Source: Acrocarpospora macrocephala
Lineage (GTDB): Bacteria; Actinomycetota; Actinomycetes; Streptosporangiales; Streptosporangiaceae
DNA length: 64,000 bases
NCBI RefSeq assembly: GCF_009687865.1
Contig: NZ_BLAE01000018.1
Coordinates: 37,248 to 101,247 of the forward strand
Reading direction: 5' to 3'
Made by a program: the position numbers and the translations under genes. Shown piece by piece: positions 34,641 through 43,836 of the stretch. The notes under the pieces are model-generated. The model was not told the DNA's origin. It saw nothing but the letters and a program-made list of their open reading frames with translations, and ran no database searches. Position 1 is the stretch's first letter; each line of letters opens with the position of its first letter.

Positions 34641-34970
34641 CTACCGCGGCGGCAGGCCCAGCAACCATACGATGCGAAGAACTCCAATCACGAAGAACAA
34701 GCCAGGGATTATCCAGGATGCCTTGGACCTTCTCCGGACCACCACGCCGCCGAGCAGCAAGGCTAAGCCGATACTGGTGACCAGAATTCCGGCGCCGATC
34801 CTATCCGGATCAATCTGGGGGGAATCTGTTAACTCGTACTTGTGAACTCCTATGACAAGGCTATAGGAGACCGCCAGCACGCCACCTAGGGCATAGGCCC
34901 AGTAGGTCAGACGTTCGCGGAGGCGGGCCGCCGACCGATCCATTCTCTCGGCCAGCTCCGAATTACTCAT
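34641..34970 (-). CDS. Small three-helix membrane protein
   Basis: A 109-residue protein with three hydrophobic segments (about 25-41, 60-77 and 86-105) and a charged N-terminus (MSNSELAERMDRSAARLRER). AAAGG lies 8 nt before the ATG. It has no recognised family. It lies in a lower-GC stretch next to the toxin-immunity genes and may belong to the same acquired segment. Confidence 0.5.
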   Translation of the reverse strand: MSNSELAERMDRSAARLRERLTYWAYALGGVLAVSYSLVIGVHKYELTDSPQIDPDRIGAGILVTSIGLALLLGGVVVRRRSKASWIIPGLFFVIGVLRIVWLLGLPPR

Positions 34971-35111
34971 CTCAGTAGCCTTTCAAAGCATCTTCTGATT
35001 GGCGATGATCCTGAGGGTCTCTTCAAAGTTTTAGCCATTGACTCCGCATGGAACTTCATATCTACAGTGACCTCTTAAGCACTCCTGGCACAATTGAATA
35101 ACCCTCGGTGA

Positions 35112-35567
35112 CTATGCACCGCTATACGACACATACAGACCATCGGCGACCACCTCAATCAACAGTCGCAAATCGCCGAATTCTATGACTATTCCGGAAC
35201 ACTTGTGGCCCATTTGCTCGATAACCGAATGCACCCCCGACACTTCCCTGCCAATCATTTCCCGATATGGATCTTCGACACTGACATCAAATGCCGAATA
35301 CTTCCCGTGCGTTCTAATGTACTCCTCGTTCTCGATGCTATGTGGAGGGGCGAACGGATCAACCCAGGGACCTTCCCTCGTTGCCAGCGATTCACCATCG
35401 GCACCCACATCGAAACGCACGGAAACTCCGTCGGAAAACGAGAGCTCGATCAACCCTTCGTCTCTTTCTACGGTTCCCTCAAATTCATAGAAAGCGCGCC
35501 TGACCTGGATCAGCCGTTTGCCGACCAACCCGCTCTTAGTCAGCTCATCTTCTTGGCCTGATTCCAC
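35112..35567 (-). CDS. Putative immunity protein for the Rhs toxin
   Basis: A 151-residue acidic cytosolic protein with no recognised domain. It begins within the last 28 nt of the toxin gene (GTG at 35567; toxin stop at 35540), in a different frame. This overlap and position directly after a polymorphic toxin gene are the classic position of a specific immunity protein, which would bind and block the toxin. Base composition is lower than the core genome. The start could be later, such as the TTG of LVGKRL, so the N-terminus is uncertain. Confidence 0.65.
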   Translation of the reverse strand: MESGQEDELTKSGLVGKRLIQVRRAFYEFEGTVERDEGLIELSFSDGVSVRFDVGADGESLATREGPWVDPFAPPHSIENEEYIRTHGKYSAFDVSVEDPYREMIGREVSGVHSVIEQMGHKCSGIVIEFGDLRLLIEVVADGLYVSYSGA

Positions 35568-38500
35568 CAGTTGTTACCTGTCGTTGGGAATGCGGTGACG
35601 AACTGTCCGTCTGGTCTGAGGACCACGAGCACGTTGCCCTTTCGGTAAAACCAATATCCCTCTCCTCCTCCACGCCCAGGATTCCATGGCCCTCGTCGGA
35701 CCTCATCGGGGTTCTTGTACGTATTGTTGATCTGATCCATGAACCACTTGCGCGCATTGGGATCGCCCGCGTCGAGGCCAAAATCCTCAGCGTGCTTCCC
35801 CCATTTATGTCCGAATTGTTTTCCGGAAATAGTTAGGGGAGGCCCCACGAAACAAGAACTCGCATTGTGGACGAGGGCGTCGATGGACCCTGCCTGAACA
35901 TAATAGCTGTGGACATCGGCGATCGTCAGGTTGTGGACACGCTGGTTCGGTTCGGCTCTTACGGCAGTCGCAATGATCTGAGCGCGCGTTCCCCTGCTGG
36001 TTTGGAGCCACATGCCTGGCGATGTTTGTGCGGCGTTGAACCAGCGATTGTGTGTCGAGACCCACAAGGGGTGGGTTGCAGTGGCTACGATCACGCCGGT
36101 CTGCTCACCGATGCTGCCATCGGTGTCGATGGTGATGTCAACTAAATATTTCTCACCCTGTGTGGTGATCAAGTTGATTACGGGCCGAGGTTCGGTTTGG
36201 CCGGTTATTGGGTCGGTGGCGATGACGTAATCACCGACCTCGATCTCTTCAATGGGTTTGTAGCTGCCGTCGGCGAGTAGCACCCTTGTTCCAGGCGTGA
36301 AACTGCTGCAAGCCTTGGCCACCGCTTTCCAGAGTCCTTGAACACCTTCGAGTATATCGTCGGAATAGCGTGCTAGTTTAAATCCAGGGATGAACCCAGC
36401 GGCGAGCAGAGCACATGAGCCGTAGTCGCCTGCTGCGCAATTGCTGGCGTCTTGGACGAAGAACTCCAAGACCGCAGTCAGAAATTTCTGGGCGTCGGTA
36501 TCCTCGTGTTCGAATATGTTGAAGCCAAGCAGTTCATACATGCCTTGGATGCAACTGGGATTGAGGTGACACCAAGGATAGGTGCGCAGAATGTGCAACG
36601 CTTTCTGGATTCGCGTTGTAGCCGCCGCGGCCGCTGACGCCGCATCCGCTCGCCATTCGTCACATTTCTTCTTGGTATTCTTATCCTTGCACAACTCGTA
36701 GCTAAAGATCTCCTTGCATCGTTCGGTTCTGCGGTCGGCCGCCGTCTGGCAACCATCGTCGGGAGCGAGTCCGCTTGGGTCGGACAGGTCGATGGGGTTG
36801 TTACCCGCGTATGCGTAGGGGTTGGCCCATTGGGGTTTGCGAAGATCGAGGAGGGGGTCGGTGGAGATGAACTTGGCGATGCCGGGGTCGTAGTAGCGAG
36901 CCGACAGGTAGGTGAGCCCGGTGGAGTCGTCCTCAACTTTTCCGAGGAAGCCGTGGTCGGTGAAGGGAAGGTCGTCGCCGCCGCGGCGTTGGCCGAAGGG
37001 CAGGTAGCGTTCGCGGCTGATCTGGCCGGTGACATCGTCGATGGCCACTTGGGTGGTGCCGTGCAGGCCAGAGGTCAGCCACTTGATGCCGCCGGTCTGG
37101 CCGTCGCTGGTGGATCGCATGGCGACGGTGGCACCGTCCGGGCTGGTGTAGTAGCGGGTTGCGGTGATCTGCTCGCCAACCACTTGGACTTCCATGGAGC
37201 CGAGGTAGAGGGTGACGGTTCCGTTGGGTTCGCGGCGGATGAGGCGTTCGCCGTCGGCGTCGTAGACCATCGTGGTGTCGTCGCCGTCGATGGTGGCCTT
37301 CTCCAACTGGCCGAGTTGGTTCCAGGTGAAGGTGCCGTCCTTGCCAGCAACGGTGCGGGTGGCCAGTTGTCCAGCGTTGTCGTAGGTGTAGGTGTCGGTT
37401 CCGTCTGGTGTCGGGGGTGGCGTTGGAGTGGGTGACGGGCTCGGGGTCGGAGAAGGCGACGGGCTCGGTGAGGGAGAAGGAGACGGTGAGGGGGAAGGGC
37501 TCGGTGACGGAGAAGGGCTCGGTGAGGGGGATGGTGACGGGACGGGGGTGATGGGAGTGTTCATGTCGGCGCTGATCTGCTGCTGGGTCAGTGCGTAGTT
37601 GTAGATGCGCAGTTCGTCGATCAGGCCGTCGTAGAACTCGCCCCATGTTGAGCTGCCGCCGATCCGCAGCGGTCTGTTGCTGGACTCGACGACCATCGAC
37701 ACTGCCCTGCTTGCGATCAGGGTGCCGTTGACGTAGAGGGCGGCGGTGGTGCCGTTGTAGGTGAAGGCCAGGTGGCTCCACTGGCCGGCGGGCAGCGCGG
37801 TGTTGCTCCAGACACCATCGACTTCGTCGGCATTGGCGTCCAGCAGCCCGGCGCTGGGCCCGATGCCGTCCCCGGCGGTCCAGACGGAGTAGGCGAGTAT
37901 GCCGTCGAGTTCTTTCTGGACCAGCGTGCGGTAGCCGGTGCTGGTGTCGGGTTTGACCCATGCTTCGATGGTCATCGGCCCGGTCAGATCCAGGGATGCG
38001 GAGTCGGCGACGGTGACCCAGCTGGTGCTGCCGTTGAAGTTGAGGGCCTGACCGTACTTGCCTGCCGTCCAGGTAGTGCTGCGGGTGGTGCCGTTGTTGT
38101 TCTTGCCGGAGGTGTCGGCGACGGTGCTGCCGGTGCCGGCGTCCATGGCGTAGGCGGCGACCAGTTCGGGCGCGGCTTGTACGGTCAGCCGTTCGGGCCG
38201 GGCGGCGGAGGCGGGAAGAGCGGGGGCAGTCCCGGCTGATCCGGCCGCGTCTTCACCGTCATCGGTCCGGGACTCGGCGGCTGGGACGGTGTCGGCGGTC
38301 GTGGCCTCTGGGGTGGCCTTGTAGGCGGTCCAGTGGGGAGTCGCCTGGGTCGTTTGGCCTGCGTTGGCCTGGGATTGGCCACCACCGGAGAGACCGGAAG
38401 GGGTGGTGCGAGTGATGGAGGTGACCGCGTTCGGGCGGACGGAAGCTGCACCGGAGGCGGGGTAGGTATAGGCGGCGGTCTGGTCGCCGTCGGTCAGCGT

Positions 38501-38881
38501 GGTGATATTGCCGACCCCGTCGTAGGCGAACGTCTGCCGGTAGGGGTCGATGCCCAGGTTGTCGGCGCCTGCCGTGCAGGCCGCGCCAGTGGTGGTGAAA
38601 CCGGCGGACAGGCGATGCAGTCCGTCGTAGGCAAAACATTCGGATTGGCCAGGGCTACCGCCGATGGCGGTAGTGATGTCGAGAATTCGGCTGATCTTGC
38701 CGGAGATGTCGTAGGTGTAGCGGTCGTCTTGGGCGGTGACAGGGCTAGCGGTGTCAGCGGCGGTCTGGGTTGTGACGCGGTTAAGCCAGCCGGTTCCGTT
38801 GTCCCATTCCAGGGTGCGTTTGATCTTGCCGCCCACACCGTAGCCGCGCTGGGAGACGCCGACAACGGCAACATCTGACAT
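35540..38881 (-). CDS. 5'-truncated Rhs polymorphic toxin with LamG, HINT and C-terminal nuclease-like domain
   Basis: Read from the first ATG after nucS (38881), it gives 1113 residues. YD-repeat pieces (about 1-240) precede a LamG-like domain (about 245-441, beginning near AYAMDAGTGSTV), a Pro/Ser-repeat linker (about 442-496), the Rhs core (about 497-705, with GLTYLSARYYDPGIAKFIST), a linker, a HINT domain (about 858-1007, CSSFTPGTRVLLADG to VHNA) and a C-terminal domain (about 1008-1113). That domain contains KHAEDFG and NVLVVLRPDGQFVTAF, resembling colicin D-like RNases. Full-length relatives are longer and normally carry N-terminal delivery and extra Rhs repeats. Those are missing, and the frame upstream overlaps nucS, so the gene looks 5'-truncated. 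Confidence 0.7.
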   Translation of the reverse strand: MSDVAVVGVSQRGYGVGGKIKRTLEWDNGTGWLNRVTTQTAADTASPVTAQDDRYTYDISGKISRILDITTAIGGSPGQSECFAYDGLHRLSAGFTTTGAACTAGADNLGIDPYRQTFAYDGVGNITTLTDGDQTAAYTYPASGAASVRPNAVTSITRTTPSGLSGGGQSQANAGQTTQATPHWTAYKATPEATTADTVPAAESRTDDGEDAAGSAGTAPALPASAARPERLTVQAAPELVAAYAMDAGTGSTVADTSGKNNNGTTRSTTWTAGKYGQALNFNGSTSWVTVADSASLDLTGPMTIEAWVKPDTSTGYRTLVQKELDGILAYSVWTAGDGIGPSAGLLDANADEVDGVWSNTALPAGQWSHLAFTYNGTTAALYVNGTLIASRAVSMVVESSNRPLRIGGSSTWGEFYDGLIDELRIYNYALTQQQISADMNTPITPVPSPSPSPSPSPSPSPSPSPSPSPSPSPSPSPTPSPSPTPTPPPTPDGTDTYTYDNAGQLATRTVAGKDGTFTWNQLGQLEKATIDGDDTTMVYDADGERLIRREPNGTVTLYLGSMEVQVVGEQITATRYYTSPDGATVAMRSTSDGQTGGIKWLTSGLHGTTQVAIDDVTGQISRERYLPFGQRRGGDDLPFTDHGFLGKVEDDSTGLTYLSARYYDPGIAKFISTDPLLDLRKPQWANPYAYAGNNPIDLSDPSGLAPDDGCQTAADRRTERCKEIFSYELCKDKNTKKKCDEWRADAASAAAAATTRIQKALHILRTYPWCHLNPSCIQGMYELLGFNIFEHEDTDAQKFLTAVLEFFVQDASNCAAGDYGSCALLAAGFIPGFKLARYSDDILEGVQGLWKAVAKACSSFTPGTRVLLADGSYKPIEEIEVGDYVIATDPITGQTEPRPVINLITTQGEKYLVDITIDTDGSIGEQTGVIVATATHPLWVSTHNRWFNAAQTSPGMWLQTSRGTRAQIIATAVRAEPNQRVHNLTIADVHSYYVQAGSIDALVHNASSCFVGPPLTISGKQFGHKWGKHAEDFGLDAGDPNARKWFMDQINNTYKNPDEVRRGPWNPGRGGGEGYWFYRKGNVLVVLRPDGQFVTAFPTTGNNWWNQAKKMS
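37425..37545. repeat. Pro/Ser-coding tandem hexamer repeat in the Rhs gene
   Basis: A run of degenerate GAG/GGTGA-type hexamers, about 120 bp, encoding the PSPSPS and PTPTP linker on the minus strand. Such tracts vary in length by slippage. Confidence 0.7.
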
Positions 38882-38922
38882 TGCCCATGTCAGGAACCAA
38901 GCGCCAGCCGAGCGTGCGGCGA

Positions 38923-39585
38923 TCAGAACAGTGTTGGGTTCTCGGGTTCGATGCCGCGCAATGCCGCGTAGTCGAGGGTGACGCAGTCGATGCCGCGGTC
39001 GGTGGCTAGGACGCGGGCCTGGGGTTTGATTTCCTGGGCGGCGAAGATGCCGCGGACCGGGGCCAGCAGTGGGTCGCGGTTGAGGAGTTCCAGGTAGCGG
39101 GTGAGTTGTTCGACGCCGTCTATTTCGCCGCGGCGTTTGATTTCGATGGCGACGGCGGCGCCGGTGTGGTCGCGGCAGAGGATGTCGACCGGGCCGATGG
39201 CGGTCATGTACTCGCGGCGGACCAGGGTCCAGCCGGCGCCCAGGGTGGTGATGTGTTCGGCGAGTAATTCCTGCAGGTGGGCTTCGACGCCGTCTTTCTG
39301 GAGGCCGGGGTCGACGCCGAGTTCGTGGCTGGAGTCGTGCAGGATCTCGTCGATGGTGAGGATGAGTTTCTCGCCGGTCTTGCCCTGGGTGACCGTCCAC
39401 TGGCCCTCTTCCTCGCGGACCTTGCAGGGTGGGTTCATCCAGTTCAGGGGCTTGAAGGCGCGGTCGTCGCAGTGGATCGACACGGAGCCGTCCGCCTTCA
39501 TGAGGATCAGCCGGGGCGCCATCGGGAGATGGGCCGTCAGTCTTCCCACGTAATCCACGCTGCATCGCGCGATGACCAGCCGCAT
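38923..39585 (-). CDS. nucS: Mismatch endonuclease NucS/EndoMS
   Basis: A 220-residue mismatch-specific endonuclease, the non-canonical mismatch repair enzyme of actinobacteria. The N-terminal dimer/DNA domain ([20 protein letters not shown]) is followed by the RecB-like nuclease domain, with GPVDILCRD and [12 protein letters not shown] carrying the catalytic D, E and K. The C-terminus ends in ENPTLF, consistent with the clamp-binding tail. The start at 39585 is preferred over an in-frame start three codons earlier. The Rhs fragment begins 41 bp downstream. Confidence 0.92.
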   Translation of the reverse strand: MRLVIARCSVDYVGRLTAHLPMAPRLILMKADGSVSIHCDDRAFKPLNWMNPPCKVREEEGQWTVTQGKTGEKLILTIDEILHDSSHELGVDPGLQKDGVEAHLQELLAEHITTLGAGWTLVRREYMTAIGPVDILCRDHTGAAVAIEIKRRGEIDGVEQLTRYLELLNRDPLLAPVRGIFAAQEIKPQARVLATDRGIDCVTLDYAALRGIEPENPTLF

Positions 39586-39665
39586 GACCCGCAACCCTAC
39601 CCGCGCGCGTGGCCGTACCAGGACACTCTGGGAGACTACTGAGGAGTAACCGAGGAGGGCGCGCG

Positions 39666-41132
39666 GTGGAGACTGTTGGGGTTGTCGGGCTGGGGATCAT
39701 GGGCGCGGGGATCGCGGAAGTGTTCGCCCGGGCGGGGTTGCGGGTTATCGGTGTGGATATCGATGAAGGTGCGGTGAGCCGGGGGCGCGGGCATCTTGAA
39801 TTGTCCACAGGGAAGGCGGTCGAGCGGGGGCGGCTCGGCGCTGAGGAGCGGGCGGCGATTCTGGGGCGGATCTCGCTCACCGATAAGAGGGACGAGCTGG
39901 CCGACGCGGATCTGGTGATCGAGGCGGTTCCTGAGGTGATGGAGCTGAAGCGGGCGCTGTTCGCGGATCTGGATCGCATCTGCAAGCCGTCGGCCGTGCT
40001 GGCGACCAACACCTCCTCGCTGTCCGTGACGACGATCGCGGCGAAAACCTCCCGGCCTGAGCGGGTCGTCGGGATGCACTTCTTCAATCCCGCGCCGGTC
40101 ATGAAGCTGGTCGAAGTGGTCACCACCGTGCTGACCGAGGACGGGCTGGGCGGGGAGATCGCCGAGCTGGCCACCCGGCTGGGGAAGACGCCGATCATCG
40201 TCGGGGATCGGGCCGGGTTCGTGGCCAACCGGCTGTTGCTCGGTTATCTCAACCAGGCCTGCCGGATGCTGGAGGAGGGTGTCGCGTCCCGGGACGGCAT
40301 CGACACCGCGATGCGGGTGGGCGCGGGGCTGCCGATGGGGCCGTTCCAGCTGCTCGACCTCATCGGTCTGGACACCTCGTACGAGATCTGCGAGGTGCTC
40401 TTCTACGAGACCAAGGATCGCCGCCACGCCCCCTCCCCGCTCTTGCGGGAGCTGGTCACCGCTGGAATGCACGGCCGCAAATCCGGTCAGGGCTTCCATC
40501 CCCGTACGGCCACGCCAACCGCTCCCCCGTCCTCCGGGCCGAAGCTGACCGTGACCACGATCGGGGTCGTCGGTGACGGGGCGGACGCGGAGCTGCTCCG
40601 GGAGCGGCTGGACACGGCGGGCTTCAAGACCGTCGACGGGCACCAGGACGCCGACGTGGTGCTCGCGGTGACCGCCCCGCCGGTGGTGGATGGCGCAGTA
40701 CGGCTGCCGAATCCGGAATGTGTGGTGGGCATGCACCTGGTCGGAGCGGAGGTGGCCGAGGTGGTCCGCACGGTCCTGACCGCGCCGGAGATCGCCACGG
40801 TCGCGCAGGATCTGGCCCGGGTGATGGGGCGAACCCCGGTGGCGTGCGCGGATCGGGCGGGGCTCGTGGTGAACGCGCTGCTCTTCCCGTACCTGAATGA
40901 CGCCGTTCGGATGGTCGAGTCGGGTTACGCGTCCTTCGCGGACGTGGACACCGCGATGAAGCTGGGCTGTGGTTATCCGCAGGGGCCGTTCGAGATGCTC
41001 GAGGCGTTCGGGCTGGAGACCGTACGGGATGGGTTGCGGGCGCTTTATGCCGAATACCGGGAGCCGTCGTTCGCGCCCGCGCCGCTGCTGGAGCGGCTGG
41101 TCGCGGCGGGGGTGAAGGACGTTAAAGGGTGA
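39666..41132 (+). CDS. Fused 3-hydroxyacyl-CoA dehydrogenase
   Basis: A 488-residue NAD-dependent dehydrogenase. The N-terminal Rossmann ([14 protein letters not shown]) and catalytic [16 protein letters not shown] are intact, followed by the C-terminal domain. A second, degenerate half follows (from about 300): its nucleotide loop reads [13 protein letters not shown] and its catalytic motif reads GMHLVGAEV, so only the dimerisation domain ([21 protein letters not shown]) is well kept. Homologous to FadB2/3-hydroxybutyryl-CoA dehydrogenases. GAGGAG lies about 10 nt before the GTG start. Confidence 0.88.
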   Translation: METVGVVGLGIMGAGIAEVFARAGLRVIGVDIDEGAVSRGRGHLELSTGKAVERGRLGAEERAAILGRISLTDKRDELADADLVIEAVPEVMELKRALFADLDRICKPSAVLATNTSSLSVTTIAAKTSRPERVVGMHFFNPAPVMKLVEVVTTVLTEDGLGGEIAELATRLGKTPIIVGDRAGFVANRLLLGYLNQACRMLEEGVASRDGIDTAMRVGAGLPMGPFQLLDLIGLDTSYEICEVLFYETKDRRHAPSPLLRELVTAGMHGRKSGQGFHPRTATPTAPPSSGPKLTVTTIGVVGDGADAELLRERLDTAGFKTVDGHQDADVVLAVTAPPVVDGAVRLPNPECVVGMHLVGAEVAEVVRTVLTAPEIATVAQDLARVMGRTPVACADRAGLVVNALLFPYLNDAVRMVESGYASFADVDTAMKLGCGYPQGPFEMLEAFGLETVRDGLRALYAEYREPSFAPAPLLERLVAAGVKDVKG

Positions 41133-41166
41133 AAAAAGGGAATACGCTCGATGGTGTGGAGGAGAG

Positions 41167-41457
41167 ATGAGCCCGCGCCGGGCCAAACGGCAGGACCAGG
41201 ATCTCGGATTCGTCGGGCGGTTCGGCATCGGCGAGGTCGAGGAGTGGCCGGACGGTGAGTGGCAGGTGCGGCGGATCGTCGGCGGCGCGGCCGATAAGGT
41301 CTACCGGTGCCCGGGCTGCGATCAGGAGATCCGGGTAGGTATGGCGCATCTGGTCAGCTGGCCCAACTGGTCCGGCGGCGAGGGCGAGCGGCGGCACTGG
41401 CACACGGCCTGCTGGCGAAACCGGATCAAACGAGGACCGGGCCGCAGCAGGTACTGA
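41167..41457 (+). CDS. Small CxxC protein, conserved in actinomycetes
   Basis: A 96-residue basic protein with YRCPGCDQEI (CxxC, about 46-55) and a HWHTACW segment near the C-terminus, together giving a possible zinc-binding cluster. In databases similar proteins are often labelled ATP/GTP-binding without proof; no nucleotide motif is visible. GAGGAGAG precedes the ATG. It lies 34 bp downstream of the dehydrogenase gene and 9 bp upstream of a hydrolase gene. Confidence 0.6.
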   Translation: MSPRRAKRQDQDLGFVGRFGIGEVEEWPDGEWQVRRIVGGAADKVYRCPGCDQEIRVGMAHLVSWPNWSGGEGERRHWHTACWRNRIKRGPGRSRY

Positions 41458-41466
41458 AAGGAACTC

Positions 41467-42168
41467 ATGGAGATCAGGGCGTCCACGGTGCTTCCGGCGA
41501 AACGGGAGAACATCGAGCTGCAGACGGGCGACGGCCTGACTCTGGTGGGCGAGTTGGCGCTCCCCCACAACGACCCGGTCGCCACGCTGGTCTGCCTGCA
41601 TCCGCTGCCCACGCACGGCGGCATGATGGACAGCCACGTCATGCGCAAGGCCTCCTACCGTTTGCCCGCGCTGGCCGACCTGGCCGTGCTCCGCTTCAAC
41701 ACCCGGGGCACGACCTCGGAGCGCGGCACCTCCGACGGCGTGTTCGAGGACGGTGTCGGCGAGCGCTTGGACGTGGCCGCCGCCCTGGAATATGCCGAAT
41801 TTCATGATCTACCGCATCCGTGGCTGCTGGGCTGGTCGTTCGGGACCGAACTGGCGCTCAGATGGGGCCGCGACCCGCTCGTCGAAGGCGCGATCCTGCT
41901 CTCTCCTCCGCTGAAGCGCGCCACCGACGAGGACCTGGACGCCTGGGCCGCCTTCGGCCGCCCGCTGACCGCGCTGGTCCCCGAATTCGACGACTACCTG
42001 CGGCCGGATGAGGCCGTCAAACGTTTCGCCCGGGTTCCCCAGGCCGAGGTGGTCGGCGTTGAGGGCGCAAAGCACCTGTGGGTCGGCGAGCCGTATGTCC
42101 GGATTGTGCTCACCGAGATCGTCAAGCGCGTCAACCCCGAAGCCCTTCCCCTTCCCACAGAGGTATAA
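41467..42168 (+). CDS. Alpha/beta hydrolase
   Basis: A 233-residue hydrolase. LLGWSFGTEL carries the nucleophile S124; the histidine is in GAKHLWVGE near the C-terminus; the oxyanion area is LVCLHPLPTHGG. The alpha/beta hydrolase group with this short form often removes acyl groups from metabolites; substrate unknown. It overlaps nothing but is followed directly by an SDR gene whose ATG comes immediately after its stop. Confidence 0.8.
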   Translation: MEIRASTVLPAKRENIELQTGDGLTLVGELALPHNDPVATLVCLHPLPTHGGMMDSHVMRKASYRLPALADLAVLRFNTRGTTSERGTSDGVFEDGVGERLDVAAALEYAEFHDLPHPWLLGWSFGTELALRWGRDPLVEGAILLSPPLKRATDEDLDAWAAFGRPLTALVPEFDDYLRPDEAVKRFARVPQAEVVGVEGAKHLWVGEPYVRIVLTEIVKRVNPEALPLPTEV

Positions 42169-42924
42169 ATGACGGCATTTGATCTTTCCGGGCAGAAGGC
42201 GTTCGTCACCGGAGCCTCGCGCGGCATCGGGCGGGCCATCGCGCTCGCGTACGCGGAGGCGGGGGCCGACGTGGCGCTCGTCTCGCGCTCCGCGGAGACG
42301 CTCGGCGAGGTCGCCAAGGAGGTCGAGGCCTTCGGCCGCCAGGCCGCGGTCATCCCGTGCGACGTCATGGACCGCGATTCCATCCCCGCCGCCGTACAAG
42401 CGGGCATCGACGCGCTCGGCCACCTCGACATCGTGGTCAACAACGCCGGGGGATCCAACTTCCTGGTCGAGTTCAAGGACCTGCGGCTGTCCGGCTGGGA
42501 CAAGCTCATGCGGCTCAACCTCGACTCCGCCATGGCGGTCAGCCACGCGGTCGCCGGGCACCTGCTGGAGCGCGGCAGCGGCACGCTCATCAACGTCGCC
42601 TCCGTCGCCGCCAAGGGCGCGCCCTTCCTCACCGCGTACGCCGCCGCCAAGGCCGGCGTGGTCGCGCTGACCAAGTCACTCGCCCTGGAATGGGCGTCTC
42701 GCGGCGTACGGGTGAACTGCCTGTGTCCCGGCTGGACGGCCACCGACCTCAACCGCACCCTCTGGCAGAACCCGAACGACACCACGACGGCGTCGGTGCC
42801 GATGGGCCGCTGGGGCACCCCTGAAGAGATCGCCGCCCCGGCGGTGTTCCTGGCGAGCCCCGCCGCCGTGTACATGACCGGCCAGGTCCTCTACGTGGAC
42901 GGCGGCCTCACGACCACGGCTTAA
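42169..42924 (+). CDS. SDR-family oxidoreductase
   Basis: A 251-residue short-chain dehydrogenase: TGASRGIG (14-21) is the cofactor loop, NNAGG the next motif, S145 region NVASVAAKG, and Y157/K161 in TAYAAAKAGV are catalytic. The C-terminus ending in YVDGGLTTTA is typical of FabG-like enzymes. It is tightly linked to the preceding hydrolase (ATG at 42169 directly after the hydrolase stop), so they may act on the same metabolite. Confidence 0.88.
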   Translation: MTAFDLSGQKAFVTGASRGIGRAIALAYAEAGADVALVSRSAETLGEVAKEVEAFGRQAAVIPCDVMDRDSIPAAVQAGIDALGHLDIVVNNAGGSNFLVEFKDLRLSGWDKLMRLNLDSAMAVSHAVAGHLLERGSGTLINVASVAAKGAPFLTAYAAAKAGVVALTKSLALEWASRGVRVNCLCPGWTATDLNRTLWQNPNDTTTASVPMGRWGTPEEIAAPAVFLASPAAVYMTGQVLYVDGGLTTTA

Positions 42925-43005
42925 TCCCGTGTCCTCCGGAAGGAGGACAATCGGGTCGGTCGGCCGATGGTGCCGCAGGAGGCGTACAGACCCGACGCTG
43001 GAGCC

Positions 43006-43836
43006 ATGACAACAGCGATACATGTACGGGGGCTCACCAAACGCTACGGCGACGTGCAGGCCGTCGGAGGGCTGGACCTGGAGATCCAGAAGGGGGAGGT
43101 CTTCGCCATCCTCGGGCCGAACGGGGCCGGCAAGTCGACCACCGTCGAGATCTTGGAGGGCTACCGGAAGCGGGACTCGGGCGAGGTCCGCGTGCTCGGG
43201 ATCGATCCGCAGAAACCGACCCGGGAGTGGCGGGCCAAGCTCGGCATCGTCCTGCAGACCGCCAACGACGCGGCCGAGCTGACGGTGCGCGAGACGATCC
43301 GTCACTTCGCGGCCTACTACCCGATGGCGCGCGACCCCGAGGAGGTCATCGCCAAGGTCGGGCTGACCGAGAAGGCCGACGTCCGGATCAGGAAGCTCTC
43401 CGGCGGCCAGCGGCGCCGGGTGGACGTGGCGCTCGGCGTGATCGGCAACCCGGAGCTGCTCTTCCTGGACGAGCCGACGACCGGCTTCGACCCGGAGGCG
43501 CGCCGCCAGTTCTGGGACCTGATCAAGGGCCTGGCCGCCGAGGGCACCACGATCGTGCTCACCACCCACTACCTGGACGAGGCCGAGGCGCTGGCCAAGC
43601 GGGTGGCCGTGATCGCGCGCGGGCGGATCGTGGCCGCGGGCGACCCGGCCACGCTCGGCGGCCGGGCCACCGCGAAGGCCAAGGTGACCTGGGCCGACGG
43701 CCTGGTCGAGACCGACACGCCGACCCGGACGGTGCTGGAGCTGTCCCGCCGCTACGACGGCGAGGTCCCCGGCCTGGCCATCACCCGCCCCACCCTTGAG
43801 GACATCTACCTGACGCTGATCGAGGCCCCCGAATGA
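43006..43836 (+). CDS. ABC transporter ATPase
   Basis: A 276-residue ABC ATPase of the DrrA/multidrug type. Walker A is GPNGAGKST (about 38-46), the signature is LSGGQRRR, and Walker B is LLFLDEPTTGFDP. The Q-loop is in GIVLQTANDAAE. The ATG at 43006 is preferred to the one at 42967, which lies in non-conserved sequence. It overlaps the permease by 4 nt (ATGA) and heads a cluster with a kinase and regulator. Confidence 0.88.
   Translation: MTTAIHVRGLTKRYGDVQAVGGLDLEIQKGEVFAILGPNGAGKSTTVEILEGYRKRDSGEVRVLGIDPQKPTREWRAKLGIVLQTANDAAELTVRETIRHFAAYYPMARDPEEVIAKVGLTEKADVRIRKLSGGQRRRVDVALGVIGNPELLFLDEPTTGFDPEARRQFWDLIKGLAAEGTTIVLTTHYLDEAEALAKRVAVIARGRIVAAGDPATLGGRATAKAKVTWADGLVETDTPTRTVLELSRRYDGEVPGLAITRPTLEDIYLTLIEAPE

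Noticed and set aside
38882-40228. N-terminal extension of the Rhs frame across nucS and the dehydrogenase
   Set aside because: It overlaps nucS and the dehydrogenase gene, both with clear catalytic motifs, and its translation shows no Rhs features before the ATG at 38881.
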